From: Photobacterium sp. CCB-ST2H9 | GTDB taxonomy: Bacteria > Pseudomonadota > Gammaproteobacteria > Enterobacterales > Vibrionaceae | Assembly: GCF_023151555.2 (NCBI RefSeq) | Contig: NZ_CP100425.1 | Location: forward strand, 2,666,001-2,730,000 | Length of the DNA stretch: 64,000 nt | Direction of reading: 5' to 3' | Shown here: piece after piece, positions 52,657 to 62,281 of the stretch | How positions within the stretch are numbered: position 1 is the first letter of the stretch | How the letters are laid out: each line of letters begins with the position of its first letter | Notes under the pieces: model-generated | The model's input: the letters and a program-made list of their open reading frames with translations, nothing else | The model's database searches: none | Told to the model about the DNA's origin: nothing | Position numbers and translations under genes: made by a program

Positions 52657-53709
52657 TTATGCCTGACGACGATGGATAAACATCGAATCGCCATAGCTGA
52701 AGAAACGATATTTTTGCGCCACAGCCTGCTGATAAGCGTTCATGGTGTGCTCATAACCGGCAAAAGCGCTCACCAACATGATCAGCGTCGATTCCGGTAA
52801 GTGGAAGTTGGTAATCAGCACATCCACCAGCTGGAACTCATAACCAGGAAAAATAAAGATATCGGTGTCGCCAAAGAAAGGAACCAGCTCAGTCCCTTTT
52901 TTCAGCGCATCCTGCGCAGCACTTTCCAGTGAACGAACCGACGTCGTCCCGACAGCAATGACACGTCCGCCACGCGCTCGAGTGGCTTTAATCGCATCGA
53001 CCACGTCCTGCGGTACTTCAACGTACTCAGCATGCATGTGGTGATCGTGAATATTATCGACGCGAACCGGCTGGAAAGTTCCGGCACCAACATGCAGGGT
53101 CACGAAAGCAAACTCAACGCCTTTCGCCTTGATATCTGCCAGCAGCTGATCATCAAAGTGCAGTCCGGCTGTTGGCGCTGCAACTGCACCCGGTTTTGCG
53201 TTATAAACCGTCTGATAACGTTCTTTATCCGCGTCCTCATCCGGACGGTCAATATAAGGCGGCAGCGGCATGTGTCCGACCGTCTCCAGAATCTCCAGAA
53301 CTGTCAGCTCACTGCTGAAACGAATTTCAAACAAAGCATCGTGGCGCGCGACCATTTCGGCTTCGAACTCATCGTTCTCACCCAGCAGCAGGTGAGTGCC
53401 CGGCTTCGGAGCTTTAGATGCACGGACATGCGCCAGAATGCGCTTGTCATCTAACAATCGCTCGACCAGCACTTCCAGCTTACCGCCGCTGGCTTTCCGG
53501 CCAAACATACGGGCAGGGATAACCCGGGTATTGTTAAAGACCAGCAAGTCACCTGGCTGCACCAGATCCAACACATTTTTAAACGACTGATGCTGTACAT
53601 CACCGCTGTTTCCGTCCAGATGCAGCAGACGGCTCGCAGAGCGTACAGGTTGCGGGTAACGCGCAATCAATTCGTCGGGAAGGTCAAAGTGAAAATCTGA
53701 AACTTGCAT
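52657..53709 (-). CDS. queA: S-adenosylmethionine:tRNA ribosyltransferase-isomerase QueA
   Basis: 350 aa. Adds an epoxycyclopentane ring from SAM to preQ1 in tRNA. Family-typical [20 protein letters not shown] start, [32 protein letters not shown] and [13 protein letters not shown]. Length matches. It is the first gene of the queA-tgt-yajC-secDF run on the minus strand. Confidence 0.97.
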   Translation of the reverse strand: MQVSDFHFDLPDELIARYPQPVRSASRLLHLDGNSGDVQHQSFKNVLDLVQPGDLLVFNNTRVIPARMFGRKASGGKLEVLVERLLDDKRILAHVRASKAPKPGTHLLLGENDEFEAEMVARHDALFEIRFSSELTVLEILETVGHMPLPPYIDRPDEDADKERYQTVYNAKPGAVAAPTAGLHFDDQLLADIKAKGVEFAFVTLHVGAGTFQPVRVDNIHDHHMHAEYVEVPQDVVDAIKATRARGGRVIAVGTTSVRSLESAAQDALKKGTELVPFFGDTDIFIFPGYEFQLVDVLITNFHLPESTLIMLVSAFAGYEHTMNAYQQAVAQKYRFFSYGDSMFIHRRQA

Positions 53710-53803
53710 TTTTTAGGCCCTAAATTACAGCAGGCAGCTAGTATAGGCTGCCACACTGCAATATCAAGCCCGCTGAAATGGGATGAAATGATTTCCGTCC
53801 GGC

Positions 53804-54910
53804 TCAGACACGAAAACGCCGGATAGCCAGCCACAACAGAGCAAATAATGTGAGCCATGAAAGACTGCCCCCGCTGTCGCTGCTGCTATTTGTCCGGGTA
53901 CCAAAATCTTCCAGCCCGGCTTTACTGTAATCCTGCAAAAAAGGATTTACCGCAAACACTGAAGCCGGAGCGGGGTTGAAACGACTGCCCAAGACAGAGC
54001 CGATCCAATCGAGATAGGTCGACACCTGGGTGTACACTCCCGGCAGATTCCCCGCGCATCCTTCCCCAAAACTGACCAGCCCCACCAAGCGAAGACCAAA
54101 ATCCGAATCACTGCTCGCCTGGGGATCCTGCCAAACCAGAGGCCCGCCAGAGTCACCAAAGCAACTGTCCCGGTAAAGCTCCGGCGATGGCGGTCCGGCA
54201 CAGACAAACAGACTGTAAACCTGCGGATAAACCGTGCTGCCCCATAACGCATCACAGCTCCTGTCCGGCACGCCGGACAGCAAAGTCTGATTCAGAGACA
54301 TGACGCCTTTTTCGCTCTTGGGAAAATCACTGCCCCAGCCGCTGACCAGCAAATTGGCGGGACGTACTCCGTTGACAACCCAGGTACTGACAAACTCAGC
54401 ATCGGCCCGACGCTGTGTTGCAACCGTTGCAATTCGGATGGGTATTGCTCTTGGGGGTAAACTGATCGCCAGACGCAGGATAGCAATGTCGTTATTGAAA
54501 TTACTGCTGTTATAACTGGGATGCACAATAACGGCACTCACAGGGGCAACATTCTGATTGCCAGCATCTTCTAATGTCGTGATCCCGGCCCATACCCGAA
54601 CATGCATGGGTGTCGCCACCCGCCCGGCATTCACCATACAATGTGCAGCGGTCAGCACTGTTTCCTGATCAATGACCACACCTCCGCACTGGTATGCTTC
54701 AGTGCCGTTCTCTGAAAAGTCGATTCTCACAAAAGCCTGCCAGGGCAATTCTCCCGGTTGCGTAAGAATACCGCCAATAATCCGGGCTGTTGCCTGAGGC
54801 GCCTGTTCATTCGGTGTACCCGATTCTTCATCCTGCGCATGCACTGATAACGAAGCAAACATGAAAAAACAACAGAGATAAAACAGGCAGATAGCGACAG
54901 GGGCCTTCAT
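53804..54910 (-). CDS. Secreted trypsin-like serine protease with GlyGly-CTERM tail, copy 1
   Basis: 368 aa. A hydrophobic signal peptide (cleavage likely after SVHA) precedes a propeptide ending at Arg43, where cutting before IIGG would activate the enzyme. Catalytic triad: His90 (TAAHC), Asp141 (NNDIAILRL), Ser254 (DSCFGDSGGP); Asp248 at the base of the S1 pocket predicts cleavage after Lys/Arg. Six cysteines fit the 42-58, 168-182 and 191-220 disulfides. A Ser/Gly linker (SSSDSGGSLSW), a hydrophobic helix and basic RRFRV end form a GlyGly-CTERM signal, which in Vibrio VesB is processed by rhombosortase after type II secretion. Start could also be GTG at 54913. Confidence 0.85.
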   Translation of the reverse strand: MKAPVAICLFYLCCFFMFASLSVHAQDEESGTPNEQAPQATARIIGGILTQPGELPWQAFVRIDFSENGTEAYQCGGVVIDQETVLTAAHCMVNAGRVATPMHVRVWAGITTLEDAGNQNVAPVSAVIVHPSYNSSNFNNDIAILRLAISLPPRAIPIRIATVATQRRADAEFVSTWVVNGVRPANLLVSGWGSDFPKSEKGVMSLNQTLLSGVPDRSCDALWGSTVYPQVYSLFVCAGPPSPELYRDSCFGDSGGPLVWQDPQASSDSDFGLRLVGLVSFGEGCAGNLPGVYTQVSTYLDWIGSVLGSRFNPAPASVFAVNPFLQDYSKAGLEDFGTRTNSSSDSGGSLSWLTLFALLWLAIRRFRV

Positions 54911-55124
54911 CACTACATCCCCTTCTGAAAGACAGTGGGTTAATTATAAAGCCCGCCGAAATTCAGCATTTGTTGCATAACTGATAATCAGGGTTAAAGT
55001 TGCGACCCCTTTACAGTACCGCAGGAGAAGAAACTGAGCAGAAGGGGAAAAGGTGTAGACTGAACAGCCTGAGAGCAATGACGGTATCATCGCTCTGCAG
55101 ACCCAGAGAGAAAGAAACAGCAGG

Positions 55125-56249
55125 CTATCTGATTGATTTTTCCCGGCTTCGCCAGAAGAACAAGCCAAACAATACGATCAGGATCCCAGGAGCCATACTG
55201 CCGCCACTTCCGCCGCTGCCGGCATAACCGACCGTTTGATGAGTTGACGTCTCTCTATTCAGACGCGCTGAATTTTCCGCTGAAAAAGGATCACTCGTGA
55301 AAACCGGATCAGGGTCAAAATCAAAACCGGTGCCGGTAATCGTCCAAATCCAGGTTCTGAAATGGGAGACCTCCGTGTACACCGCAGGTACATCTGATGC
55401 GCACTGGGCGCCGAAACTGACCAGTCCGACCAAGCGTAAGCCAAAATCAGCATCAGCACTGGCCTGTGGATTCTGCCACACCAGCGGACCACCGGAATCG
55501 CCCTGGCAACTATCCCGATCAACATTGGGCAAAGGAGAAATCGCACACACAAAGCTATCCAGATTCGTTGAATTAATATTACTCCAGACACTGTTGCAAT
55601 AATCGTCAGGCACTCCGGTAAGCAAAGTATGCTGCAAATCCTGAGAGACCGCCGCATCCGGATCTGCTGACGTTCGTCCCCAACCGGATACCAGCAAATT
55701 TTCAGGACTCTCCCCCCCATGGACGTAGCTATTCTCGAAGGCTAAATCAGCCTGATTCTGCTCACTGACCGTGGCAAGCTGAATGGGTTGGACTGAACTC
55801 GAAAAGCCGGTATTCAGACGGAGTAACGCAATGTCGTTGACGAAAGTAGAGGCGTCATAGCCTGGATGAATTGTCACACTGGCCACAGTATGGGCGTTTC
55901 CGATCGTCGCGCTGCTGGTTGAGGTAATCCCCCCCCAGACCAGAACCTCGTTCGACTGTGCCGCGACATTGTTATGTTTCATACAGTGTGCGGCTGTCAG
56001 CACAGTATCCATATCAATGATCACACCGCCACACTGATAAACTTCGTTACCGTCCCGGCCGTAATCAATATAAATCAGTGCCTGCCAAGGCAGCTCTCCT
56101 GCGTAGGTTGTAGTCCCGCCGATCACCCTTGCAACAGGCGCATTCTCTTCCTGAGCAGAATTTTGCTCAGCAAAAACAGAACAGCTGGCCGTGATCAATC
56201 CCCCCACAATCCCGGCGGCTGCCCATTGAAATATCGTTCTTTTCATCAT
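55125..56249 (-). CDS. Secreted trypsin-like serine protease with GlyGly-CTERM tail, copy 2
   Basis: 374 aa, about one-third to one-half identical by eye to the next gene over. Signal peptide ending near SVFA, propeptide to Arg41 with activation before VIGG, triad His88 (TAAHC), Asp139 (VNDIALLRL), Ser252 (DSCQGDSGGP), Asp246 for trypsin specificity, three expected disulfides. The C-terminus GYAGSGGSGGSMAPG plus helix LIVLFGLFFW and RSREKSIR is a GlyGly-CTERM signal. It precedes copy 1 by 211 bp on the same strand. Start uncertain: GTG at 56255, ATG at 56249 or 56246. Related to the V. cholerae Ves proteases. Confidence 0.85.
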   Translation of the reverse strand: MMKRTIFQWAAAGIVGGLITASCSVFAEQNSAQEENAPVARVIGGTTTYAGELPWQALIYIDYGRDGNEVYQCGGVIIDMDTVLTAAHCMKHNNVAAQSNEVLVWGGITSTSSATIGNAHTVASVTIHPGYDASTFVNDIALLRLNTGFSSSVQPIQLATVSEQNQADLAFENSYVHGGESPENLLVSGWGRTSADPDAAVSQDLQHTLLTGVPDDYCNSVWSNINSTNLDSFVCAISPLPNVDRDSCQGDSGGPLVWQNPQASADADFGLRLVGLVSFGAQCASDVPAVYTEVSHFRTWIWTITGTGFDFDPDPVFTSDPFSAENSARLNRETSTHQTVGYAGSGGSGGSMAPGILIVLFGLFFWRSREKSIR

Positions 56250-56703
56250 TCTCACTACCCCGCCGAAAGAATATTTAGCAACGCCCTGTATCTGTTAACC
56301 ATTCGTCTTTTTTACAGTCAGTTACTGATTCTTCCTGCCCCGTGATACACGTTCGCGACCCACGATTCGCCGACCACACGGCAGTACCAGGCGGTAACAG
56401 ACCCAACAGGTTCACTCCGGCTTTCAATCATTATCCCCCGGACAAAAAAGAACCACGAAAGATCAACAACCCTCAATAACAGTGTATAAAAAACTTCCAG
56501 TCACGATGTGACATAAACCGCCAAAGCCGGCTTCCTTTTGCTGTTCGAGCCACCACGTTTGAAAGTTGGACGCAATACCGCATTTTTGTGCAATGCCCTG
56601 TACGGTCCACACCGAATTTCTGACAGACCTTCCGTGCTGCCCTATTCCGCAAATTGCTGTTACAGTTTCAATGAGAGTTACCTGCGACCACATGACGAAC
56701 ACC
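56250..56703. other. 454-bp intergenic region upstream of the proteases and acpH
   Basis: Should hold divergent promoters for protease copy 2 and acpH. The open frames crossing it have no recognisable content. No terminator or repeat is evident. Confidence 0.5.
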
Positions 56704-57324
56704 ATGAATTTTCTTGCACATCTCCACCTGGCCGATCACTGTCAAAGCAACCTCACCGGAAACCTGCTCGCCGACTTTGTTCGGGGGGATCCGTATCGTT
56801 TCTATACACCGGACGTTGCTGCCGGGATCAAACTCCACCGCTTTGTCGACAGCTATATCGACAGTCAGCCCGAAGTCAGAGCGTGGCGGCAACAGTTTCC
56901 CCCGACGATCCGGCGGGTCAGCGGCATTGCTCTCGATATGATCTGGGACCATTACCTGGCCCGGCACTGGACGGTCTTCCATGACTTACCCCTAGCCCAG
57001 TTTGTCCGGCAGACCAGACGTGAGATTGAACAGTTTCAGGAACCGGAGCCGGAAAACTACCAGCAAATGACCCGTCGCATGTGGGCGCAGGAATGGTTAT
57101 TGCAGTATCAACAGGAATCAGCCATTCATCAGGCTCTGGCAAGAATGGCCGTCAGACGTCCCAAATTACAGGCGCTGACAGAATGCCCGCCCTTTCTCTC
57201 CGACCATTATCAGGCGCTGGAGCAGAGCTTTTTCATTCTCTATCCGAGACTGATGCAGGCATCGAAAGCTTACTGGCTGGAAAGCCGTGATTCGCTGATC
57301 CGCCAGGTACGTATTGAGGAATAA
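56704..57324 (+). CDS. acpH: Acyl carrier protein phosphodiesterase
   Basis: 206 aa. Removes the 4'-phosphopantetheine arm from acyl carrier protein. An HD-type all-helical fold: the N-terminus MNFLAHLHLADHC matches E. coli AcpH, with NLLADFVRG, GIKLHRFVDSYIDSQPEVR and LDMIWDHYLARHW carrying the histidines and aspartates of the metal site. Another ATG at 56692 is in frame, and the frame is open further up, but the family start is 56704. No ribosome-binding site is obvious. Confidence 0.88.
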   Translation: MNFLAHLHLADHCQSNLTGNLLADFVRGDPYRFYTPDVAAGIKLHRFVDSYIDSQPEVRAWRQQFPPTIRRVSGIALDMIWDHYLARHWTVFHDLPLAQFVRQTRREIEQFQEPEPENYQQMTRRMWAQEWLLQYQQESAIHQALARMAVRRPKLQALTECPPFLSDHYQALEQSFFILYPRLMQASKAYWLESRDSLIRQVRIEE

Positions 57325-57370
57325 AGGAAAGCAAGGTGAGTCTTACCGGCTTAAACGGCTTTGCCGCAGA

Positions 57371-57396
57371 AATAAAAAGGGGAGCCGGAGGCTCCC
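57371..57396 (-). terminator. Intrinsic terminator after aceA
   Basis: Stem GGGAGCC / GGCTCCC (57380-57396) with a 3-nt loop, then CTTTTTATT on the minus strand. It lies 160 nt past the aceA stop; a second, T-less hairpin GTGAGGC / GCCTCAC (57434-57460) sits between. Confidence 0.75.
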
Positions 57397-57556
57397 AAGG
57401 CGATAACAATTTCATTATTAAAGTGCTATCCCGGTGAGGCTGGTAGTACACCCGCCTCACGCAGCAGAAGATAACGCTAATCGCAATACCTTTGCAGGCA
57501 ACCGCTGCGAAATGGACTAACTAGGATAGATTGCTCGGTCAATCCGATCAGTCTGC

Positions 57557-58864
57557 TCAGAACTGATCTTCCTCGGTCGAGCCAGTCAGTGCAGTCACCG
57601 AAGAGTTTCCGCCCTGAATCACATTGGTCATCTTGTCGAAATAGCCGGTTCCCACTTCCTGCTGGTGTGCCACAAAGGTATAACCCTTCTCTGCTGCAGC
57701 AAATTCCGGACGTTGTACTTTCTCGACATAATGACGCATCCCTTCGCCCTGCGCATAGGCATGGGCCAGTTCAAACATGTTGAACCACATGTTATGGATA
57801 CCTGCCAGCGTGATGAACTGGTATTTATAGCCCATATCCGACAGTTCCTGCTGGAACTTGGCAATGGTCTCTGCATCCAGATTCTTCTCCCAGTTGAAAG
57901 AAGGCGAACAGTTGTAAGCCAGCAGCTGATCCGGATACTTCGCATGAATCGCCTCTGCAAACTGACGCGCTTCTTCCAGACACGGCGTTGCGGTTTCACA
58001 CCAAATCAGGTCAGCATAGGGTGCGTAAGCCAGACCACGGGCAATCGCCTGATCAATCCCGGCACGTACACGGTAAAAACCTTCCTGAGTCCGTTCACCC
58101 GTGATGAAATCGGCATCGTAAGCATCACAATCAGAGGTCAGCAGGTCTGCTGCATTTGCATCAGTACGGGCAATCACCAGGGTTGTCGTTCCGGAAACGT
58201 CCGCAGCCAGTCGGGCCGCAATCAGTTTTTGTACCGCTTCCTGAGTCGGCACCAGAACTTTACCACCCATGTGTCCACATTTTTTCACCGAAGCCAGCTG
58301 GTCTTCAAAGTGAACACCGGCTGCACCCGCATCAATCATACTGCGCATCAGTTCATAAGCATTCAGGACACCACCAAAGCCTGCTTCCGCATCCGCAACA
58401 ATCGGCAGGAAGTAGTCTATGCCGCCCTCTTCAGGACTCTTGCCGTTTGCCCACTGGATCTGGTCAGCACGGCGGAAAGAATTATTGATACGCTTCACGA
58501 CGGCAGGTACAGAGTCTACCGGGTAAAGTGACTGATCCGGGTACATCGAAGAGGCGGTATTGTTGTCCGCCGCCACCTGCCAGCCTGACAGATAAATCGC
58601 TTCAATGCCGGCTTTGGCCTGCTGCACCGCCTGGCCTCCAGTCAGCGCACCCAGGCAGTTGACATAGCCTTTCTTCGCAGAGCCGTTCACCAGATCCCAC
58701 AGCTTGTCAGCACCGCGTTGTGCCAGTGTGTTCGCCGGGACGACCGAACCACGCAGGTTCACCACATCCTCCGCTGTATAAGTACGCTTCACGTTTTTCC
58801 AACGCGGATTCTCAGCCCAGTCCTTTTCAATGGCTTCAATCTGTTGCTGGCGAGTCAGAGTCAT
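57557..58864 (-). CDS. aceA: Isocitrate lyase
   Basis: 435 aa. Splits isocitrate to succinate and glyoxylate, the first step of the glyoxylate shunt used on acetate and fatty acids. The active-site loop [13 protein letters not shown] contains the catalytic Cys. Also seen: metal- and substrate-binding [27 protein letters not shown] and [14 protein letters not shown]. Second gene after aceB, with 173 nt between. No aceK kinase follows in the window. Confidence 0.97.
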   Translation of the reverse strand: MTLTRQQQIEAIEKDWAENPRWKNVKRTYTAEDVVNLRGSVVPANTLAQRGADKLWDLVNGSAKKGYVNCLGALTGGQAVQQAKAGIEAIYLSGWQVAADNNTASSMYPDQSLYPVDSVPAVVKRINNSFRRADQIQWANGKSPEEGGIDYFLPIVADAEAGFGGVLNAYELMRSMIDAGAAGVHFEDQLASVKKCGHMGGKVLVPTQEAVQKLIAARLAADVSGTTTLVIARTDANAADLLTSDCDAYDADFITGERTQEGFYRVRAGIDQAIARGLAYAPYADLIWCETATPCLEEARQFAEAIHAKYPDQLLAYNCSPSFNWEKNLDAETIAKFQQELSDMGYKYQFITLAGIHNMWFNMFELAHAYAQGEGMRHYVEKVQRPEFAAAEKGYTFVAHQQEVGTGYFDKMTNVIQGGNSSVTALTGSTEEDQF

Positions 58865-59037
58865 AATAAATCCCTCGTATTATGTGACGATAGTTCGCAA
58901 AATCTGGAGGTTCTGCGGTTCAGTTTTCAATGGGTTTTCTTGGGCTTCCCCTGCCCGGCCAGGCCGGACAGAGGCAATTGCACACAGTGCTTTTTGTTTT
59001 ATGTTCCTTGGCGTTGCGTTTTTCAGTCTCGCAACGG

Positions 59038-60642
59038 CTATTCCAGGTATTCGTAACCGGGCAGCGTCAGGAAGGTCACGAGTTCATCGCTGGTCGTTAA
59101 CCGGGCCATCATCGCGGCCGCTTCCTGATAGCGTCCTTGCCGGAAACGCTCAGCGCCGATTTCCTGCGACAGTACCTGCATCTCTTCAGCCAGCATCTGC
59201 TCAAACAGTGCTTTAGTCACAACCAGACCATTGCTTAATGTCTTGCCGTGTTTGATCCACTGCCAGATTGATGCACGGGAGATTTCTGCAGTCGCCGCAT
59301 CTTCCATCAGACCGTAAATCGGCACACAACCATTTCCGGAAATCCAGGCCTCAATATATTGAACAGCCACGCGAATATTGTGGCGCATGCCGTCTTCCGT
59401 CCGCTCGCCATCGCAAGGGGCCAGCAGCTCAGCCGCCGTGATTGGTGCATCGCTGTCCCGGGTCACATCCAGCTGGTTCTTCCGGTCACCCAGACAGGCA
59501 TCGAAAACAGCACGGGCGGTATCAGCCAGCCCCGGATGCGCCACCCAGGTTCCGTCGTGACCGTTTTGGGCTTCAAGTGCTTTGTCCGTCTGAATTTTGT
59601 TCAGAACCCAGGCATTTTGCTCCGGATCTTTGGATGGAATGAAAGCCGCCATTCCCCCCATGGCAAACGCACCGCGGCGGTGACAGGTTTTCACCAGCAG
59701 ACGCGAATAGGCATTAAGAAACGGCTTGTCCATGGTCACGACCTGGCGGTCCGGCAGAATACGGTCCGGATGATTTCTCAATGTCTTGATATAACTGAAG
59801 ATGTAATCCCAGCGGCCGCAGTTCAGTCCCACAATGTGTTCTTTCAGACTGTGCAGAATTTCATGCATCTCGAACACTGCAGGTAAGGTTTCAATCAGCA
59901 CCGTTGCTTTAATCGTGCCGCGGGACAGACCCAGCTCATCTTCCGCAAAACTGAAGACATCACTCCACCAGGCCGCTTCCTGATATGCCTGAAGCTTTGG
60001 CACGTAGAAATAAGGACCGCTGCCATTGGCCAGAAGCTGTTTGTGGTTATGGAAAAAGTACAGACCGAAATCCAGCAGTGCTCCGGGAATCGGCGTGCCA
60101 TGCCACAACACGTGTTTTTCCGGCAGGTGCAAACCACGTACCCGGCAGATCAGCACCGCAGGGTCGTCTTTCAGGGCATACACCTTTCCTGTTTCAGGCT
60201 GGGTGTAACTGATGGTGCGATTCACTGCATCGTGCAGGTTGCGCTGCCCGTCGATAACCGCACTCCAGGCGGGCGCAAATGAATCTTCAAAATCAGCCAT
60301 GAACACTTTGACATTCGCATTCAGGGCATTGATCACCATTTTTCGATCAACGGGACCGGTAATTTCAACCCGGCGATCCAGCAAATCGGCCGGGATATTC
60401 TGAATGGTCCAGTCACCTTCACGGATGTTTTGAGTTTCAGGCAGGAAATCCGGCAGCTGTCCGCCGTCAATCGCCTGCTGACGCGCTTCACGTGCCGCCA
60501 GCAGTTCCGGCACACGGGCAGCAAATCGGGTCACCAGTTTTTCAACAAAAGACACTGCCTCATCACTCAGAATATCGCGTTGTGCTTCTGACAGTGCCGT
60601 CAGGGTCAGTTGACCAAACTGATATTGATTTTCCATATCCAT
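59038..60642 (-). CDS. aceB: Malate synthase A
   Basis: 534 aa. Condenses glyoxylate with acetyl-CoA to malate, the second shunt step. Signature KDDPAVLICRVRGLHLPEKH, PKLQAYQEAAWWSDVF, the catalytic region LIETLPAVFEMHEILH, LNCGRWDYIFSYIKTLR, and the catalytic Asp in YGLMEDAATAEISRA. GGGGAG lies 5 nt before the ATG at 60642. First gene of aceBA. An inverted repeat around 60720-60748 may be the operator. Confidence 0.97.
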   Translation of the reverse strand: MDMENQYQFGQLTLTALSEAQRDILSDEAVSFVEKLVTRFAARVPELLAAREARQQAIDGGQLPDFLPETQNIREGDWTIQNIPADLLDRRVEITGPVDRKMVINALNANVKVFMADFEDSFAPAWSAVIDGQRNLHDAVNRTISYTQPETGKVYALKDDPAVLICRVRGLHLPEKHVLWHGTPIPGALLDFGLYFFHNHKQLLANGSGPYFYVPKLQAYQEAAWWSDVFSFAEDELGLSRGTIKATVLIETLPAVFEMHEILHSLKEHIVGLNCGRWDYIFSYIKTLRNHPDRILPDRQVVTMDKPFLNAYSRLLVKTCHRRGAFAMGGMAAFIPSKDPEQNAWVLNKIQTDKALEAQNGHDGTWVAHPGLADTARAVFDACLGDRKNQLDVTRDSDAPITAAELLAPCDGERTEDGMRHNIRVAVQYIEAWISGNGCVPIYGLMEDAATAEISRASIWQWIKHGKTLSNGLVVTKALFEQMLAEEMQVLSQEIGAERFRQGRYQEAAAMMARLTTSDELVTFLTLPGYEYLE

Positions 60643-61255
60643 GTAAACTCCCCACTTACATCAAAACGACCAAATGTAACTAAATAACCACCTGAAATTC
60701 GAACAGCTGATGTTTATCTTAGACCACCTTTGGCGTAAACATGGTCTATACGTTGCCTGAATAAATCATCAATGGCAAACATCCAGAAAAACAAGAAAGA
60801 TACAAAAACAAAACAAACTCAATAAAATCAATAAATTAAATGAAATAGAGTTATTACTCAAAACACTAAATTAAAACAGGTTTGAACGATATATTCGGTT
60901 TTTCCCCGCCTTACTGCGGAACAAGGAAAAATGTCACATATTACGTAATTAAATTACCAAACCACTCAATAGCAACAAGTTTGAAAAATACGTTTTAAAC
61001 AAAAAGGTGAGCATGAAATGATTGCAAGCCACTCAATCTAAATACATTTATAGTCGAGAATTTGGAGAGTCATACACTCAGGAGAGGTTTAAAGCCGCGG
61101 AAAACAGAATTGTTTTTTTGAGCGAAACAAAAAAAACCTACAAAATGAATCACTTGCGAAAAATACGCAACAGAACAAAGATTCACAGGAACTCAGGATC
61201 GGCAGAATATTTCACCAAAAAATAAAAATATCTCTGCCGGGCATCCTGAATGTGA
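60643..61255. other. 613-bp AT-rich intergenic region between oxyR and aceB
   Basis: Contains the aceB promoter region and the inverted repeat at 60720-60748. The rest (about 60760-61250) is strongly A-rich on the plus strand. A short plus-strand frame at 61022-61225 has no recognisable content and begins at a TTG without a ribosome-binding site, so it is not called. Confidence 0.55.
60720..60748. promoter_or_regulatory. Inverted repeat upstream of aceB
   Basis: TAGACCA and TGGTCTA are perfect 7-bp arms separated by 15 bp, so the half-sites are about two helical turns apart. It lies 78-106 bp upstream of the aceB ATG. It has the shape of an operator for a dimeric regulator; none is encoded next to it. 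Confidence 0.5.
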
Positions 61256-62152
61256 TTAAAGCAGGTCTGCGACTATCTCTGCGAGGCTCTGAAAAGTGGA
61301 AATTCGGCTCGACGTGGGCCGCCAGACTAGACCAATTTCCCGAAATGCGGCTTGGCCGGGCGGATCCAGTATCACCAGATCCGGGTTATCAACCAAACCA
61401 TGTTTGATGGCCATCTGGGGAATGAATGTCGAACCTAAGCCGTTCGACACCATCTGAACCAGTGTATGAAGACTGGTGGCCGTGAAGGGATTAATTTTTT
61501 CTTTACTGGTTAACTGACAAGCTGAGACAGCATGACCGGTCAGGCAGTGCTCTTTTTCAAGTAAAAAGACAGATTCGTCGGGTAAATCTGCATATCGTAA
61601 CGGGGCCGTCACCTGAGAAGCCTGTGTTTTACTGAGCACCATTTTGAACGGATCCCGACCCACAACCTGGCTGTGCATACCACTGATTTCAACCGGCAAC
61701 GCCAGAATCAGGACATCCATATCGCCATTGCGCAAAGCACTGAGCAAATTATCCGTGGTATCTTCTCGCAACAAAAGATGAAGCTGCGGATAACGCCGGT
61801 TGACCGCCTGAACCAGATCGCCCAGCAGGAAAGGAGCGATCGTCGGAATACATCCCAGCCGGACCTGCCCGGCCATGGTATCGTCGCCGCTTTTGGTGAG
61901 TTCCATCATGTCCTGGGTTCGTGCCAGCAGTTCACGGCTGCGGACCACCACTTCTTCCCCGGTCGCGGTAAAAACCAGCGCTTTGTTATCCCGTTCAATC
62001 AGCTGGCAGCCGATCAGATCCTCAAGATTCTGAATACCGGAACTTAAAGTCGACTGACTGACGAAGCATTGTTTGGCCGCTTCGCCAAAATGGCGGGTTT
62101 CGTAGAGGGTCACCAGATAATGAAGCTGTTTAAGCGAGGGAAATTTGCTCAT
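61256..62152 (-). CDS. oxyR: Hydrogen peroxide sensor OxyR
   Basis: 298 aa. A LysR regulator: winged helix N-terminal (YETRHFGEAAKQCFVSQSTL), C-terminal sensing domain. The redox pair is Cys203 and Cys212 in LLEKEHCLTGHAVSACQL; their spacing of nine matches E. coli Cys199/Cys208. So disulfide activation by peroxide is expected. It is divergent from a 2-Cys peroxiredoxin over 129 bp, a classic autoregulated pair. Confidence 0.94.
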   Translation of the reverse strand: MSKFPSLKQLHYLVTLYETRHFGEAAKQCFVSQSTLSSGIQNLEDLIGCQLIERDNKALVFTATGEEVVVRSRELLARTQDMMELTKSGDDTMAGQVRLGCIPTIAPFLLGDLVQAVNRRYPQLHLLLREDTTDNLLSALRNGDMDVLILALPVEISGMHSQVVGRDPFKMVLSKTQASQVTAPLRYADLPDESVFLLEKEHCLTGHAVSACQLTSKEKINPFTATSLHTLVQMVSNGLGSTFIPQMAIKHGLVDNPDLVILDPPGQAAFREIGLVWRPTSSRISTFQSLAEIVADLL

Positions 62153-62163
62153 CGTATTTTTCG

Positions 62164-62178
62164 ATTGTAATAATCTAT
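62164..62178. promoter_or_regulatory. Candidate OxyR half-site
   Basis: ATTG-N7-CTAT matches the ATAG-N7-CTAT OxyR half-motif with one mismatch. The second half-site expected 7 bp further on is not clear. Position between oxyR and the peroxiredoxin gene is right. Confidence 0.4.
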
Positions 62179-62281
62179 TTATTCCACTTTTTTCAATGTA
62201 GCACTTTCGCTATAGTGTGTCCTGTTTTATCAGGGACTGCCCTTTGGGGGTGGTAATCATTCCAATATTAGGAGCACCAAC

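Noticed and set aside
56463..56705. Minus-strand frame of 80 codons upstream of acpH
   Set aside because: No ribosome-binding site or family features; overlaps the acpH start.
61022..61225. Plus-strand 67-codon frame upstream of aceB
   Set aside because: Starts at TTG, composition follows the A-rich DNA (Lys, Asn, Thr), no Shine-Dalgarno.
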